Counted from the stretch's first letter, positions 1-8,443 are shown. The stretch: 64,000 nucleotides of DNA from Photobacterium galatheae (GCF_000695255.1 NZ_JMIB01000027.1:186001-250000); one strand, 5' to 3'. The notes: generated by a model not told the origin, from the letters alone. Program-made: numbers and translations.

Positions 1-156
1 ACTTTATTTGGATTTTTGTTCGGAGAACATGCGAATTTTAAGAAATCTGAATCTCATCGAACTGAGCAAGATGTCGAAGAAACTTTAGGCGAACTCAGAT
101 ATTATCTCAACAACTTCATCAAGAGTCGTGAAGTTGTGGCAAGAGAAGTCATATAA
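1..156 (+). CDS. 3' end of an unidentified gene (partial)
   Basis: The last 51 codons of a gene that begins before the window, ending in TAA. The visible tail is charged and probably helical and shows no motif I recognise. A strong terminator begins about 20 nt after the stop, which supports it as the end of a real transcribed gene. No function can be given. Confidence 0.6.
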   Translation, partial: TLFGFLFGEHANFKKSESHRTEQDVEETLGELRYYLNNFIKSREVVAREVI

Positions 157-176
157 AAGACCTGATTTACATCAAT

Positions 177-200
177 AAGCCGCATCTTGCGGCTTTTTTT
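177..200 (+). terminator. Rho-independent terminator
   Basis: Eight-base-pair stem AAGCCGCA/TGCGGCTT with a 3-nt loop followed by a run of T. It closes the transcript of the partial gene at the window start. Confidence 0.9.
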
Positions 201-475
201 AAAAAAATATGGGCGTGAACTCGCACTGTTTCCCTGAGCCACGCTCGAACTTTCCTATAGAAAAACAGTCAGTTAAATGAAAATCCTTTCAGACGCTTTT
301 GGTGAAAATTCTCATAGATAACAACAACCTAGTTTTTTTGATCCGATTGATGCGCTCCTCGGTTCTGAAACTCCTTTTTTGAATAGCTGATAAATAATTG
401 ATTTCTGATATTGAGTCGTGCCATGTCTGTCGTTAGATTCTAAGAGAATCACAACAAATAAGACGAAAAAAGAAG

Positions 476-1147
476 ATGAAAAACTCACAAGATAAAACAG
501 ACCGATCTTTGTTCGAAGAACTTGATGCGCAGATTCGTGAAGAAACAGGTAAGCATGTCGTCACTTACAAAAAAGAAACCGTCGCTCAGATTGTTCTGAA
601 CTATCTTCAAGAGAGTGGTTATTCACGCATTGAGGTTGTTGAGGTGGTCAACGACTTTGTTGAGCACTTCAAGTCAGCACTTCTTGATGGGTCAACGATT
701 GTGATTAGCAAGCATGGCCGTTTAGTCCCCCGGCTTAAAGCAGGGGGGCGTCCTGTCCGAGACCTTTCCCGAAACACTCAGATCAAGATGAAGACGACAG
801 CAACTGTCACCTTCTCAAAAACGAAAAAAGCGACTGGCGGAAAAGTGACCATTCGTGGACTGGCTCAGTCTTTCATGGCGCAATACGACAGTGACCATCG
901 CAAACAAGTCCTCGCAGGTTATATTGCTTCAACCTTCTTTGCCTGCATCACGAGGACGAAGAGTGAAAACCACCGCATGGAAGTCAGGGGGCTTGGCGTT
1001 TTTCGTAGCCAAAAAATCAAAGCACGTGTCGGACGCAATCCAAAAACTGGCGAGCAGACGAACATTCTTGAAGCGACCTATCCCAGGTTTCGAATCAGTA
1101 AGCCTTTTCGGGATGAACTGGCAGCAGCTTTATCAAGACAAAAATAA
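476..1147 (+). CDS. Tandem HU/IHF-type DNA-binding protein
   Basis: 223 residues, about 2.5 times the usual HU length (~90). Two HU-like units are visible. The first spans roughly residues 28-125, with an ISKHGRLVPRLKAGGRP core in place of the usual arm. The second spans roughly residues 133-220 and carries the classic KARVGRNPKTGE arm motif followed by an IxxATYPRFRISK-like end. HU proteins dimerise to bend DNA, so a covalent tandem could act as a single-chain dimer; that is inference. The first arm lacks the canonical RNPxTG, so the two halves are not equivalent. The gene stands alone between two terminators. Start chosen at the ATG preceded by AAAAGAAG. A divergent pair of nucleoid-protein domains is the safest description. 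Confidence 0.8.
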   Translation: MKNSQDKTDRSLFEELDAQIREETGKHVVTYKKETVAQIVLNYLQESGYSRIEVVEVVNDFVEHFKSALLDGSTIVISKHGRLVPRLKAGGRPVRDLSRNTQIKMKTTATVTFSKTKKATGGKVTIRGLAQSFMAQYDSDHRKQVLAGYIASTFFACITRTKSENHRMEVRGLGVFRSQKIKARVGRNPKTGEQTNILEATYPRFRISKPFRDELAAALSRQK

Positions 1148-1180
1148 CGATGCCTTGATCGTTGACTGAGCGAGGCTAAT

Positions 1181-1207
1181 AAAGCCACGTCCCTGATGTG
1201 GCTTTCA
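1181..1207 (+). terminator. Rho-independent terminator, possibly bidirectional
   Basis: Stem AAAGCCAC/GTGGCTTT with a 9-nt loop, located between the HU gene and the converging gene on the other strand. The T-rich tail is on the plus strand, and the AAA before the stem would give a short U run on the minus strand. Confidence 0.8.
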
Positions 1208-1211
1208 TATT

Positions 1212-1679
1212 TTATTGCCTTCCACTGGCAATATAGAGAAGCTTCCCGTAAACCAGCCGAAGAATTTCCTGCTCATATGGATTCAGGCTCGACAAAAATT
1301 CATGGCCTAAATCTGAAAATTTTGAAGCCAATAACCATGTTGCCGCTGACCTGTCACTCGGTTGCCTGCCAAGCACGAACTTTGTCACCCAGCGAAACTG
1401 AGGCCAGTATCGCTTCGCGCGCTCGACTAAGTCTTCCGTTTCTCTGATAGCAACGGAAATAGGCAGCCGTTCGAGACCCAGGTTCAATGCGCTTTCAAGA
1501 TACTCAAGAGTGTAAATTTCTGCCGCATGCTGACTGAGTAGATTGTGAATTACCTTCGATAAATTTTCTTTATTATCATCAGGGTAATCTTCACCAAATG
1601 TTCGTATAGCCTCAGAAACCTCATCGAATGCAGCCTTGTGCGTGGTGAAATACTTCATCGATGCTGCTCTTCCAAACAT
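1212..1679 (-). CDS. Hypothetical protein
   Basis: 155 residues, not recognised. Mostly alpha-helical, charged and soluble, with no signal peptide or membrane segment. The chosen start has AAGGGAG four bases upstream; a longer frame back to 1748 lacks such a site, and a shorter one begins at MKYFTTHK. It converges on the HU gene and shares its terminator. A weak promoter (TTGAAT, 17 bp, TTTACT) lies upstream on the minus strand. Confidence 0.6.
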   Translation of the reverse strand: MFGRAASMKYFTTHKAAFDEVSEAIRTFGEDYPDDNKENLSKVIHNLLSQHAAEIYTLEYLESALNLGLERLPISVAIRETEDLVERAKRYWPQFRWVTKFVLGRQPSDRSAATWLLASKFSDLGHEFLSSLNPYEQEILRLVYGKLLYIASGRQ

Positions 1680-1793
1680 AGGGCTCCCTTGCATGTTTAC
1701 TGTAAGTAAAGAGCCTGCACAATGTGTATTCAAGGATGTTCTGAACAAAAAATAATCAAAGCAATGTTATTTCGATTTTTTTGGAAAAGATGG

Positions 1794-1826
1794 TTGACCC
1801 AAAAACGACGTAGTAATATAGTGACA
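1794..1826 (+). promoter_or_regulatory. Promoter of the tRNA cluster, extended-motif type
   Basis: A -35 TTGACC, 17-bp spacer and -10 TATAGT at 1817-1822, embedded in GTAGTAATATAGTGACA. This is the clearest example of the recurring element described in the findings. Predicted start near 1829, giving a ~135-nt leader before the first tRNA. Confidence 0.75.
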
Positions 1827-1941
1827 ACCAAGGCGAGAGAGATAAGCGAAACCGTTGGCTTAGGCCAGCAAGCCTCTGACTTTTTAGCCTGACACGCCTC
1901 TTTTGAAAGTCCTTTCTTTTTAGAGTTGTGTATGTGAATTT

Positions 1942-1962
1942 ACAACCCAGCGACTGGGTTGT
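1942..1962 (+). other. Leader hairpin just before tRNA-Ser
   Basis: Perfect 9-bp stem ACAACCCAG/CTGGGTTGT with loop CGA, three bases before the 5' end of the mature tRNA. It may guide processing of the tRNA precursor; it has no U tract, so it is not a terminator. Confidence 0.5.
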
Positions 1963-1965
1963 CCT

Positions 1966-2057
1966 GGTGAGGTGGCCGAGAGGCTGAAGGCGCTCCCCTG
2001 CTAAGGGAGTATACGGTTTATCCCGTATCGAGGGTTCGAATCCCTCCTTCACCGCCA
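1966..2057 (+). tRNA. tRNA-Ser (GCT)
   Basis: Class II tRNA with a 7-bp acceptor (GGTGAGG/CTTCACC), anticodon loop CTGCTAA giving anticodon GCT, a long variable arm (ACGGTTTATCCCGT), T-loop GTTCGAATC and an encoded CCA. It reads AGC/AGU serine codons. First of four tRNAs in one transcript. Confidence 0.95.
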
Positions 2058-2060
2058 TGT

Positions 2061-2135
2061 GCTCTGTTAGCTCAGCGGTAGAGCAGACGACTCATAATCG
2101 TTTAGTCGCTGGTTCGAATCCAGCACGGAGCACCA
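2061..2135 (+). tRNA. tRNA-Met (CAT), elongator type
   Basis: Acceptor GCTCTGT/ACGGAGC, D-arm GCTC...GAGC, anticodon loop CTCATAA (anticodon CAT), T-loop TTCGAATC, encoded CCA. No run of three G-C pairs in the anticodon stem, so it is not an initiator. A CAT anticodon could also be an Ile tRNA modified to lysidine; the sequence alone cannot exclude that. Confidence 0.9.
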
Positions 2136-2215
2136 GATTTTTCTAGCAATATCATTGGATATGGTTTTCAGGCGACATATTCATCTGATTATTCAGCGAA
2201 TTACCAGATGAATAT

Positions 2216-2292
2216 GCCTCCATAGCTCAGCTGGATAGAGCACGCGCCTTCTAAGCGCGTGGTCGGGAGTTCGAATCTCTCTGGGGGTGCCA
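2216..2292 (+). tRNA. tRNA-Arg (TCT)
   Basis: Acceptor GCCTCCA paired with TGGGGGT (including G-T pairs), anticodon stem GCGCC/AGCGC region with loop CTTCTAA giving anticodon TCT, T-loop GTTCGAATC, CCA encoded. It reads AGA, typically a rare arginine codon in gammaproteobacteria. Confidence 0.9.
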
Positions 2293-2313
2293 TTTTTTAG
2301 CATATTGTATAAA

Positions 2314-2388
2314 GCGGGTGTCGTATAATGGCAATTACCACAGCCTTCCAAGCTGTTGATACGGGTTCGATTCCCGTTACCCGCTCCA
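2314..2388 (+). tRNA. tRNA-Gly (TCC)
   Basis: Acceptor GCGGGTG/TACCCGC, loop CTTCCAA giving anticodon TCC, T-loop TTCGATTC, CCA encoded. It reads GGA (and GGG) glycine codons. Last tRNA of the cluster, eight bases before a terminator. Confidence 0.95.
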
Positions 2389-2396
2389 CTCATTCA

Positions 2397-2424
2397 AAAA
2401 GGCCGCTCAGACGGCCTTTTCTTA
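2397..2424 (+). terminator. Terminator of the tRNA cluster
   Basis: Stem AAAAGGCCG/CGGCCTTTT with loop CTCAGA, immediately after tRNA-Gly. Confidence 0.9.
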
Positions 2425-2608
2425 TTGAGATCAACTTTCATTCAATCTCCTGCAAGCGACCGTGATCCATCCAAAGATGGTAACTGGTGTTCGTATACAC
2501 AGCCATCTAAGTCAACTGACAGATCACAAATGACGACTTGTGAATCTGAATGATTTGAATCGAACGCCTATTTTCACCATGATTATGAATGTAAACAAAA
2601 GAATCTTT

Positions 2609-2845
2609 ATGGGAAAAACAACGAGACTGAAACGCTCAGAACCCGGTCATGTATCGGTCGAGCCAGAAAAAAGAAGCCACAGAGACAAAAAGAAAGAAAA
2701 GGTAGAGCAGGCTCAGCAAAACAGAGCAAATGAAAAGAAAAAACTTCAATCTGCGCTCTCGACAGGCAATGTCGATGATCTGGCAACACCGGCACCCAAA
2801 AATACAATCAAACCGACCTACCCCAGAAAACGAAATGACCATTAG
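2609..2845 (+). CDS. Small basic hypothetical protein
   Basis: 78 residues, strongly basic and polar, with a lysine/glutamate-rich central helix (residues ~18-45) and a proline/lysine-rich tail. Likely to bind nucleic acid or be disordered, but no family is recognised. Start placed at the ATG of MGKTTRLKR; an upstream in-frame GTG at 2540 would add 23 residues. A strong terminator follows directly, supporting expression. Confidence 0.5.
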   Translation: MGKTTRLKRSEPGHVSVEPEKRSHRDKKKEKVEQAQQNRANEKKKLQSALSTGNVDDLATPAPKNTIKPTYPRKRNDH

Positions 2846-2854
2846 GTTCGTTAC

Positions 2855-2882
2855 AAAGCCGACACCTGTGTCGGCCTTTTTA
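2855..2882 (+). terminator. Rho-independent terminator, usable on both strands
   Basis: Stem GCCGACAC/GTGTCGGC with a CT loop and a T run on the plus strand. It ends the small basic gene and could also end a minus-strand transcript from the promoter-like element at 3057-3062. Confidence 0.9.
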
Positions 2883-3051
2883 TTGTGTGCTGAATCACCC
2901 ACAACATAGATACCTGACGCTCTTTTCGCTGTCGCGACCGGGAGGGAATGAACGAGAAAAACCTTCAGTATGAGCGAATTACTGTCACTAAATGACTAAA
3001 AACCATTCATTTAATCAAAAAAAAGATTTTTTTTATAACTCGCTATTGAAA

Positions 3052-3071
3052 TGGTCATCATATTACCACTA
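3052..3071 (-). promoter_or_regulatory. Promoter-like extended motif facing left
   Basis: Read on the minus strand: GTGGTAATATGATGACC, with a -10 hexamer TATGAT at 3062-3057. It points away from the porin gene towards the terminator at 2855, so it would make an RNA of about 190 nt without an evident reading frame. Confidence 0.35.
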
Positions 3072-3117
3072 ACATAAAATCAAGCTTAAAACTCAATTAA
3101 TTAACAAAAGATCAAAT

Positions 3118-4119
3118 ATGAAAAAAACAATTATCTCAGTAGCAGTAGGCATGGCTTCGTTTGGCGCATTCGCTGCATCAGGCGTCGTAGCTCCAGCTCA
3201 TGATGCAGTCGCTCAGTCAATCGAGAACGTAGAAATTTTCGGTAAACTGGGTGTTTCTTACGATGACTTTGATGCGTCTCAAGCAGCATCTGCCGACGCA
3301 GGTTACAACCTTGACGACAAAGGTATCGACTACAAACGTAACACAGAGATCGGCCTGAAAACGACTGCTGATCTGAGTCACGACCTGCAGGCTTCTGCTG
3401 TCGTTGTGGGTAACTTCAACAACGCAGACGAAGACTTCCGTCTTGATAAAGTAGAAGTCGGCGTGAAGCACGAACTCACCGCAATACACTTCGGTAAGAT
3501 TGACGACCGTTACGACCAAGCAACGAGTCAGTTTGACCAGTTCAGTGAAGTGTTCAACGGTACAGACTTCGAGCGTTATAACGCAACGGGTAAAGTTGAT
3601 GGGATCGCAGTATCTTCCAGCCCATTCGCCGGCCTGGGTGTCGCTGTTCAATTGGGTGATGCTGAAAGCGGTGATCTCGGTGACGATGTTGCACTGACTG
3701 CAACTTACCACTTCTCAGGCATTGATCTGGCTGGTGCTTATCGTTCTGTAGATAAAAGCGTTGAAGCTGGCGCAGTTCAAGACGCTGAAGCTTACAAGCT
3801 CGGTGCCGGTTACGCCTTTGAAGGTTTTTATGCTGGCCTCGTGTACGAATCAGCAGAAAACTTCGACAAGTCTGAACTGGAAACGCTTGGTCTGTCTGCT
3901 TCTTACAAGTTCGATGCCCTGACAGTGAAAGCGGGTTACCTGACTGACGAGTATAAAGGCGTTGATCGTCGCAAGTTCGACACAGACACACTGCGCTTTG
4001 CCGCTCAATACGATCTACAGGAGAACGTTGAGCTGAACGCTGGTTACGCAAAAATTGACAGAGACGTGGCAGCTCTTGATGAAGACCTGTTCACCGCTGG
4101 TATGATTGTTCGCTTCTAA
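3118..4119 (+). CDS. Outer-membrane porin
   Basis: 333 residues. An N-terminal signal peptide (MKKTIISVAVGMASFGAFAA) is followed by alternating beta-strand sequence typical of Gram-negative general porins. There are repeated GLKTTADL-, VGVKHEL- and YKLGAGYAF-like strands and a terminal aromatic residue (...MIVRF) recognised by the Bam machinery. Porins form trimeric 16-strand barrels for diffusion of small hydrophilic solutes; which solute is not evident. Monocistronic, with a terminator after the stop. The protein is acidic and rich in Asp/Ala, as in marine or halotolerant bacteria, but that is only suggestive. Confidence 0.85.
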   Translation: MKKTIISVAVGMASFGAFAASGVVAPAHDAVAQSIENVEIFGKLGVSYDDFDASQAASADAGYNLDDKGIDYKRNTEIGLKTTADLSHDLQASAVVVGNFNNADEDFRLDKVEVGVKHELTAIHFGKIDDRYDQATSQFDQFSEVFNGTDFERYNATGKVDGIAVSSSPFAGLGVAVQLGDAESGDLGDDVALTATYHFSGIDLAGAYRSVDKSVEAGAVQDAEAYKLGAGYAFEGFYAGLVYESAENFDKSELETLGLSASYKFDALTVKAGYLTDEYKGVDRRKFDTDTLRFAAQYDLQENVELNAGYAKIDRDVAALDEDLFTAGMIVRF

Positions 4120-4137
4120 TTGCATCCAATCAAAATG

Positions 4138-4163
4138 AAGTCGGTTTAGGCCGACTTTTTTTC
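4138..4163 (+). terminator. Porin terminator
   Basis: Stem AAGTCGG/CCGACTT with loop TTTAGG followed by T7. It lies between two converging genes. Confidence 0.9.
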
Positions 4164-4207
4164 TTTTGGTCAAAAGATGACGCGCCAGACACCACCTTGA
4201 CGAACCA

Positions 4208-5239
4208 TCATTCTGACATTCCCAACATTGCGTTCCGGATTCGCTGAAATAAGCTCAATGAATAGCTTTTATCACAGGTCTCAGATTGATTCTCAGCCTG
4301 CTCTGTCATACCACAGTAAGCATGAAGCAAAGCCTCTCCTTTCTCATCAAATCTCGGCTCCCCACTCTCTAAATCCACGACCCCGACTCGATTGTCATTC
4401 AAGAAAAGCTCGCCCTCAATGTCACAACTCATCGACTCCTGAAACCTTGTGATGTCGAGCATTTTCTTCGACACATCAATCATATTTCTTCGAACCATGT
4501 TGCATTTCATCTCGGGGTTAGCCGGAAGCACCAGCATGGCGCTGTATTTCAAGTCACCACACACCCGACACTCAAAGTTAAAAGACTTGATCCCACAACG
4601 TTCATTCTCTTTGAGGGTAAACTTCATCACTAATTGAATCGGTTGCTCAAAAAATTGAATGATAAACGGATACATGTCTGATGATGGGTTGGGCGTAAAT
4701 AATTTACCTTTTTTAATATCCCCAATATGAAATTCATCAAGATAAAGAACATATTCACAATCAGCCCGAAGGTGAGTCGCCTCAAATTCACACCATCGCT
4801 TCACAGACTTCATGAGCTTTCCATAATTTTCGGCATACAAGTTCCAGCGGCGAAATCCTTTATCCGAATTGATATGACAGAAGCTCAGCAACGATGAAGG
4901 CGTATTTTTCATTGGAAGTGTATTCATGCATACCTGAATGACTGATGTGATATTGTCATACCTCTCTAGGTCTGCCAGGAATGCCTCGTCACTCAAATGT
5001 GTACGTATATAATCGAGGGTTGATTGTGGGATCTTCGCGTGAATGGCCATATAAAACTGAAGAAGAGAAACCACCTGAATCACAGAGTCACATGTACTCT
5101 CGGGGTGTATGATCGTTTTCTCAAGGTATGACTTCGCCACTCGACAATCATTCGAGTCGAGTACTTCATGATTCAAAATTTTCTTTTGTACGCTTACAGG
5201 AAGATCTGACAGAATTCTCTCTGGTAAAATTTTCTGCAT
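4208..5239 (-). CDS. Hypothetical protein
   Basis: 343 residues, not recognised. Largely helical in the first 120 residues, then a mixed alpha/beta part. A CRVCG pair of cysteines near residue 225 and several other Cys (CDIEG, CGMTE, CDKSY) could bind metal, but no complete finger is evident. The start overlaps the end of the upstream membrane-protein gene (one base between its stop and this ATG), indicating a two-gene operon with translational coupling. Confidence 0.6.
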   Translation of the reverse strand: MQKILPERILSDLPVSVQKKILNHEVLDSNDCRVAKSYLEKTIIHPESTCDSVIQVVSLLQFYMAIHAKIPQSTLDYIRTHLSDEAFLADLERYDNITSVIQVCMNTLPMKNTPSSLLSFCHINSDKGFRRWNLYAENYGKLMKSVKRWCEFEATHLRADCEYVLYLDEFHIGDIKKGKLFTPNPSSDMYPFIIQFFEQPIQLVMKFTLKENERCGIKSFNFECRVCGDLKYSAMLVLPANPEMKCNMVRRNMIDVSKKMLDITRFQESMSCDIEGELFLNDNRVGVVDLESGEPRFDEKGEALLHAYCGMTEQAENQSETCDKSYSLSLFQRIRNAMLGMSE

Positions 5240-5240
5240 C

Positions 5241-5660
5241 CTAGTTTTTTGTTGCTTTTAGGATCTGAACCAGCGTGAATAGTGAGATGACGCCATATAA
5301 TCCGAGAGCTATCCAGTTAGGAATGCCAGAGAGCTGTTTCTCTCCCAAAAAGAAGATAAAAAACTCCGAAACTGAGTGCGCAAGCGCGGTTAAAAAGTAC
5401 ATCGCCGCTGAATTTTTATAAGCGGATTCGAGGTCTTCACGTATCGAGATCTTCCCGAGATATAGGCTATAAACAGATAAAAAAGTCATTATTGAGGCTA
5501 GCCCAACAAAAAACATGACGTTTCTGACAATCTCTTGGGATTGATAGAAATATTCTGAAGCAAAAATGACACCGCCAACCATCACCGCACCTAAAATTGA
5601 AAAGACGCCTCCTTTACGCCGTAACGCCCTTACATCTTCAAAGACATCTACTGATTTCAT
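5241..5660 (-). CDS. Small integral membrane protein, hypothetical
   Basis: 139 residues with four predicted membrane segments (about residues 19-37, 46-66, 86-106 and 114-133), with a charged N-terminus and the motif DVRALRRKGG before the first. Family unknown. First gene of an operon with the soluble protein at 4208-5239; the pair may form a membrane anchor plus cytoplasmic partner, which is inference. No clear ribosome-binding site before the ATG. Confidence 0.6.
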   Translation of the reverse strand: MKSVDVFEDVRALRRKGGVFSILGAVMVGGVIFASEYFYQSQEIVRNVMFFVGLASIMTFLSVYSLYLGKISIREDLESAYKNSAAMYFLTALAHSVSEFFIFFLGEKQLSGIPNWIALGLYGVISLFTLVQILKATKN

Positions 5661-5832
5661 GATTTATATTTTATTTAATTTATAGCCATTACTGATTGAA
5701 AAATGAAGTTTCCGGCGTGTGTTTTGTATATTTTTATAGATAATCATTGGCATCAAGTTATAATTAACGAATGCCTAAACCCGGTTTTATTTCAATATTA
5801 AAATCACCCAGCCTACTCATTCCGAGACGTCT

Positions 5833-6141
5833 ATGAATCATAATTACTTTAATCATCTAATTGAAAGTGACTTTAAACTTTTACATTTGGGGAATTGGGC
5901 AGACAAAGTAATATTAGATGCAGAAAATCACACTGATGTTCTTTTCGTTGACGAAAGTGCATTCGCACCACCAGCCCCTGAGGCAATCAAAGAATCGATT
6001 ATTTGTGTGAAATCTGACTTTGAAGCGTCGATTTATCGAAAAGCGAAAAACATTCAAGCGCTTTATGATATCGCGAATAACACAGGAAAAAGATTTGTGA
6101 TTCTGGGTTACCGTGACCTTGGCGTCGTAAAGGAATCATAA
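5833..6141 (+). CDS. Hypothetical protein
   Basis: 102 residues, soluble, acidic, no recognised domain. ATG preceded by GAGACG at suitable distance. A hairpin follows the stop directly. It stands divergent from the operon at 4208-5660. Confidence 0.5.
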   Translation: MNHNYFNHLIESDFKLLHLGNWADKVILDAENHTDVLFVDESAFAPPAPEAIKESIICVKSDFEASIYRKAKNIQALYDIANNTGKRFVILGYRDLGVVKES

Positions 6142-6160
6142 AGGTGGCAGTGCCACCTTT
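6140..6160 (+). terminator. Hairpin after 5833-6141
   Basis: Nine-base-pair stem AAAGGTGGC/GCCACCTTT with an AGT loop. The T tract is short, so termination strength is uncertain. Confidence 0.6.
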
Positions 6161-6347
6161 ACCTTGATGCGTCTCTTCTCTCCTACGGGCTATCGCAAGA
6201 GGCTCAAGAAACTGTTCAGCATGCTTCTGATCACGTGAATGTTCTTTGCTGAACCCTGCCCACGCTAAAATCAACTGTTCTTCCTGAATTCGCGCTTTTC
6301 TATCTCATTGAGTTCTGGAACCCATACGACTGCATTGAGTCCCTTCA

Positions 6348-6590
6348 TCAGAAGGATGAGTTCATGAACTCGATGTAATTTTTGATGGCATCATTCATGC
6401 GATCAATTTGAAATAATCGATCTTGTATTTCATCATCCGTAAGGCTTTCAAAAGATAAGAGCAAAACTGTCATCTCATGAATCCGAATTATTTCTTCTGA
6501 AAACTTTTCGGTTTTCAAAATTTTTTCTTTGATCGCGAATAGATTCGCTATGGATAAATTTAGACTTTCTCTGATTGAATTGACATTCAT
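6348..6590 (-). CDS. Small helical hypothetical protein
   Basis: 80 residues, strongly alpha-helical with heptad-like hydrophobic spacing, no recognised family. The chosen ATG (MNVNSIRES) has AGAGGAA eight bases upstream; a GTG nine codons further up is an alternative without such a site. Confidence 0.5.
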   Translation of the reverse strand: MNVNSIRESLNLSIANLFAIKEKILKTEKFSEEIIRIHEMTVLLLSFESLTDDEIQDRLFQIDRMNDAIKNYIEFMNSSF

Positions 6591-6758
6591 TTCGATTCCT
6601 CTTTGATGGTGTTTCACTGGAATTTTTTCTTCCCATTATGAAATATGACCCTGTTTTGAGAGGGAATCCTTCAAAGAAAATCGACTAAAGATGCCCTGCG
6701 TCAGCTTGATAACGATAAATGATACATCGATATCATTGACTGAGTTTAAACAGTGTTG

Positions 6759-7160
6759 TTACCTGAATATTTGAGCAATTTCTCTGTTGGCAGCAGAAAT
6801 GCTGTCTGAGCCATGAACTGAATTTTCATCCTCAGACAAAGCAAACAGTTTTCTCAACGTTCCCTCTAAAGCCTCACGTGGGTCAGTGGCCCCCATTAGC
6901 TCTTTGTATCTTACAATGGCGTTTTCTCCTTCGATAACAAAGGCAACGATTTTACCGGAAATCATGAACGCAATCAGGTCTTCAAAAAATGGCTGACTTG
7001 CGTGCTCAATATAAAACGCTTCAGCTTCCCTTCTTTCAAATCGCATCATTTTCAGCTCAATAATGTCCAATCGTTCCGACTCAAGCACAGCCAGAATCTC
7101 TCCGACGATGTTTCTTTTTACCGCGTCTGGCTTGATGAAGCCCAATGTTTTTTCTTTCAT
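6759..7160 (-). CDS. ndk: Nucleoside diphosphate kinase
   Basis: 133 residues (E. coli Ndk 143). Transfers the gamma-phosphate from ATP to nucleoside diphosphates through a phosphohistidine. The sequence shows the N-terminal FIKPDAVKRN strand-helix motif with Lys10, the R-rich nucleotide region, and the active-site SVHGSDS with His116. It is cytosolic. Start placed at MKEKTLGF because AAAGGAAA precedes it and the family begins there; a longer upstream extension is not conserved. Monocistronic. It balances dNTP pools and would support replication of a large replicon. Confidence 0.93.
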   Translation of the reverse strand: MKEKTLGFIKPDAVKRNIVGEILAVLESERLDIIELKMMRFERREAEAFYIEHASQPFFEDLIAFMISGKIVAFVIEGENAIVRYKELMGATDPREALEGTLRKLFALSEDENSVHGSDSISAANREIAQIFR

Positions 7161-7490
7161 TTTCCTTTGTTCTGAATGACGTATTTTGTATACAAATTGG
7201 TTCAATTCGCTTTCAATTCAAATATCATGAATTCATGTTAAATCACTTTCGCAACATTTAAACAAGTGGAAAATAGCGAATCACTTTCAATCCTCGATAA
7301 GGATTCACTGAATTTACAGGCGGGTAGTAGAAAATAAGACAATGGATATTCCTTTTCAACAACCTAATTTTGAGGAAATTACCGATTCATTCCTCACGTA
7401 ATTTTGGGCGTGATTCTTTATATATTGATTGCCTTCAAGTGTTCTTTTTCATCAAATAACGCTTGTTTTTCAATCTATAAGGTGACAACC
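7161..7490. other. Intergenic region between ndk and the stomatin gene
   Basis: Divergent control region of 330 bp. It contains an element loosely like the extended promoter motif (GTAGTAGAAAATAAGACA, 7324-7341) and a possible 19-codon frame (7342-7401, MDIPFQQPNF...) without a ribosome-binding site. No firm gene seen. Confidence 0.3.
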
Positions 7491-8441
7491 ATGCTAACAA
7501 CATTATCGGTCGTTTTTGGGGGAATCGCCCTCCTGGCCATTCTTCTCTGTGTCAGAATTGTTCCTCAAAAAAGTGAATATATCGTCGAAAGACTTGGTAA
7601 ATATCACACCACCCTGTCTGCGGGTCTGAATGTTATCATTCCTGTTCTTGATCGTGTGGCCTATAAACAATCATTAAAAGAGGTTGCAATCCCTGTCCCT
7701 CGCCAGGAAGCCATCACAAAAGATAATATTTCTGTTGCTGTTGGCGGCAACGTTTATCTGACCGTTGTGGATTCAAACAAAGCGAGCTATAACGTTTCTG
7801 ACTGGGAGTTCGCTGTTGTGCAGCTTGCGCAAACCGTCATGCGCTCCGCAATTGGTGAAATGGAACTCGATGAAACCTTCAGCAGCCGCGCGACGCTGAA
7901 TGCGAAAATTGTAGAACAAATCTCCCAACACTCTGAAAAGTGGGGCATTCTTGTGTCAATGTACGAGCTTGACGAAGTTGAGCCACCGCAATCTGTCAAA
8001 GAAGCGATGGAAAAGCAAATGAAGAGTGAGCGTGAGAAGCGAAGCGCAATCCTGGATGCACAAGGCAAAAAAGAAGCTCAGATTCTTGAAGCGGAAGGTC
8101 GAAAGACAGCGCTTGTTTTAGATGCTGAAGGGCAAAAAGAATCTCAGATTCTTGCGGCGCAAGCAGAGAAAGAAGAACGCGTTCTGCATGCACAAGGTGA
8201 AGCTGAAGCAACAATCAAGATGGCTGAAGCACAGGCTGTGTCGATTGAGAAAGTCGGCACTGCCTTAAGTAAAGATGGCGGTAACACAGCGATGCAGTAT
8301 GAGTTGTCCAAAAAAGCAATCACTGCGAAAGAAAATCTGGCCAAAGAAAGTACGGTAATGCTGCTTTCGGACAAACAGTCCGATCCTTCTGAAACCGTCG
8401 CACAAGCGATGGCAATCACCGCAGCAATGTCGAAGCACTAA
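7491..8441 (+). CDS. SPFH/Band-7 family protein (stomatin-like, QmcA type)
   Basis: 316 residues. A single N-terminal membrane segment (residues ~2-22) is followed by the SPFH core starting RIVPQKSEYIVERLGKYHTTLSAGLNVIIPVLDRV, then a long coiled coil with repeated AQGKKEA/AEGRKTA-type units (residues ~180-250). Stomatin-like proteins form large oligomeric cages on the inner membrane and work with NfeD-type partners, here encoded two bases downstream. Start placed at the ATG behind AAGGTGA; an upstream TTG at 7404 gives a non-conserved extension. Very close to E. coli QmcA/YbbK in length and order. Confidence 0.9.
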   Translation: MLTTLSVVFGGIALLAILLCVRIVPQKSEYIVERLGKYHTTLSAGLNVIIPVLDRVAYKQSLKEVAIPVPRQEAITKDNISVAVGGNVYLTVVDSNKASYNVSDWEFAVVQLAQTVMRSAIGEMELDETFSSRATLNAKIVEQISQHSEKWGILVSMYELDEVEPPQSVKEAMEKQMKSEREKRSAILDAQGKKEAQILEAEGRKTALVLDAEGQKESQILAAQAEKEERVLHAQGEAEATIKMAEAQAVSIEKVGTALSKDGGNTAMQYELSKKAITAKENLAKESTVMLLSDKQSDPSETVAQAMAITAAMSKH

Positions 8442-8443
8442 CA

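Noticed and set aside
1226-1241. Copy of the promoter motif (GGCAATATAGAGA) near the end of 1212-1679
   Set aside because: It lies in the coding end of the minus-strand gene and faces no transcript; probably chance.
1756-2393. Minus-strand frames across the tRNA cluster
   Set aside because: They are antisense to four well-formed tRNA genes and only reflect tRNA sequence.
3217-4051. Long minus-strand and shifted frames inside the porin gene
   Set aside because: They overlap a clear porin with signal peptide and terminal Phe; no independent start signals.
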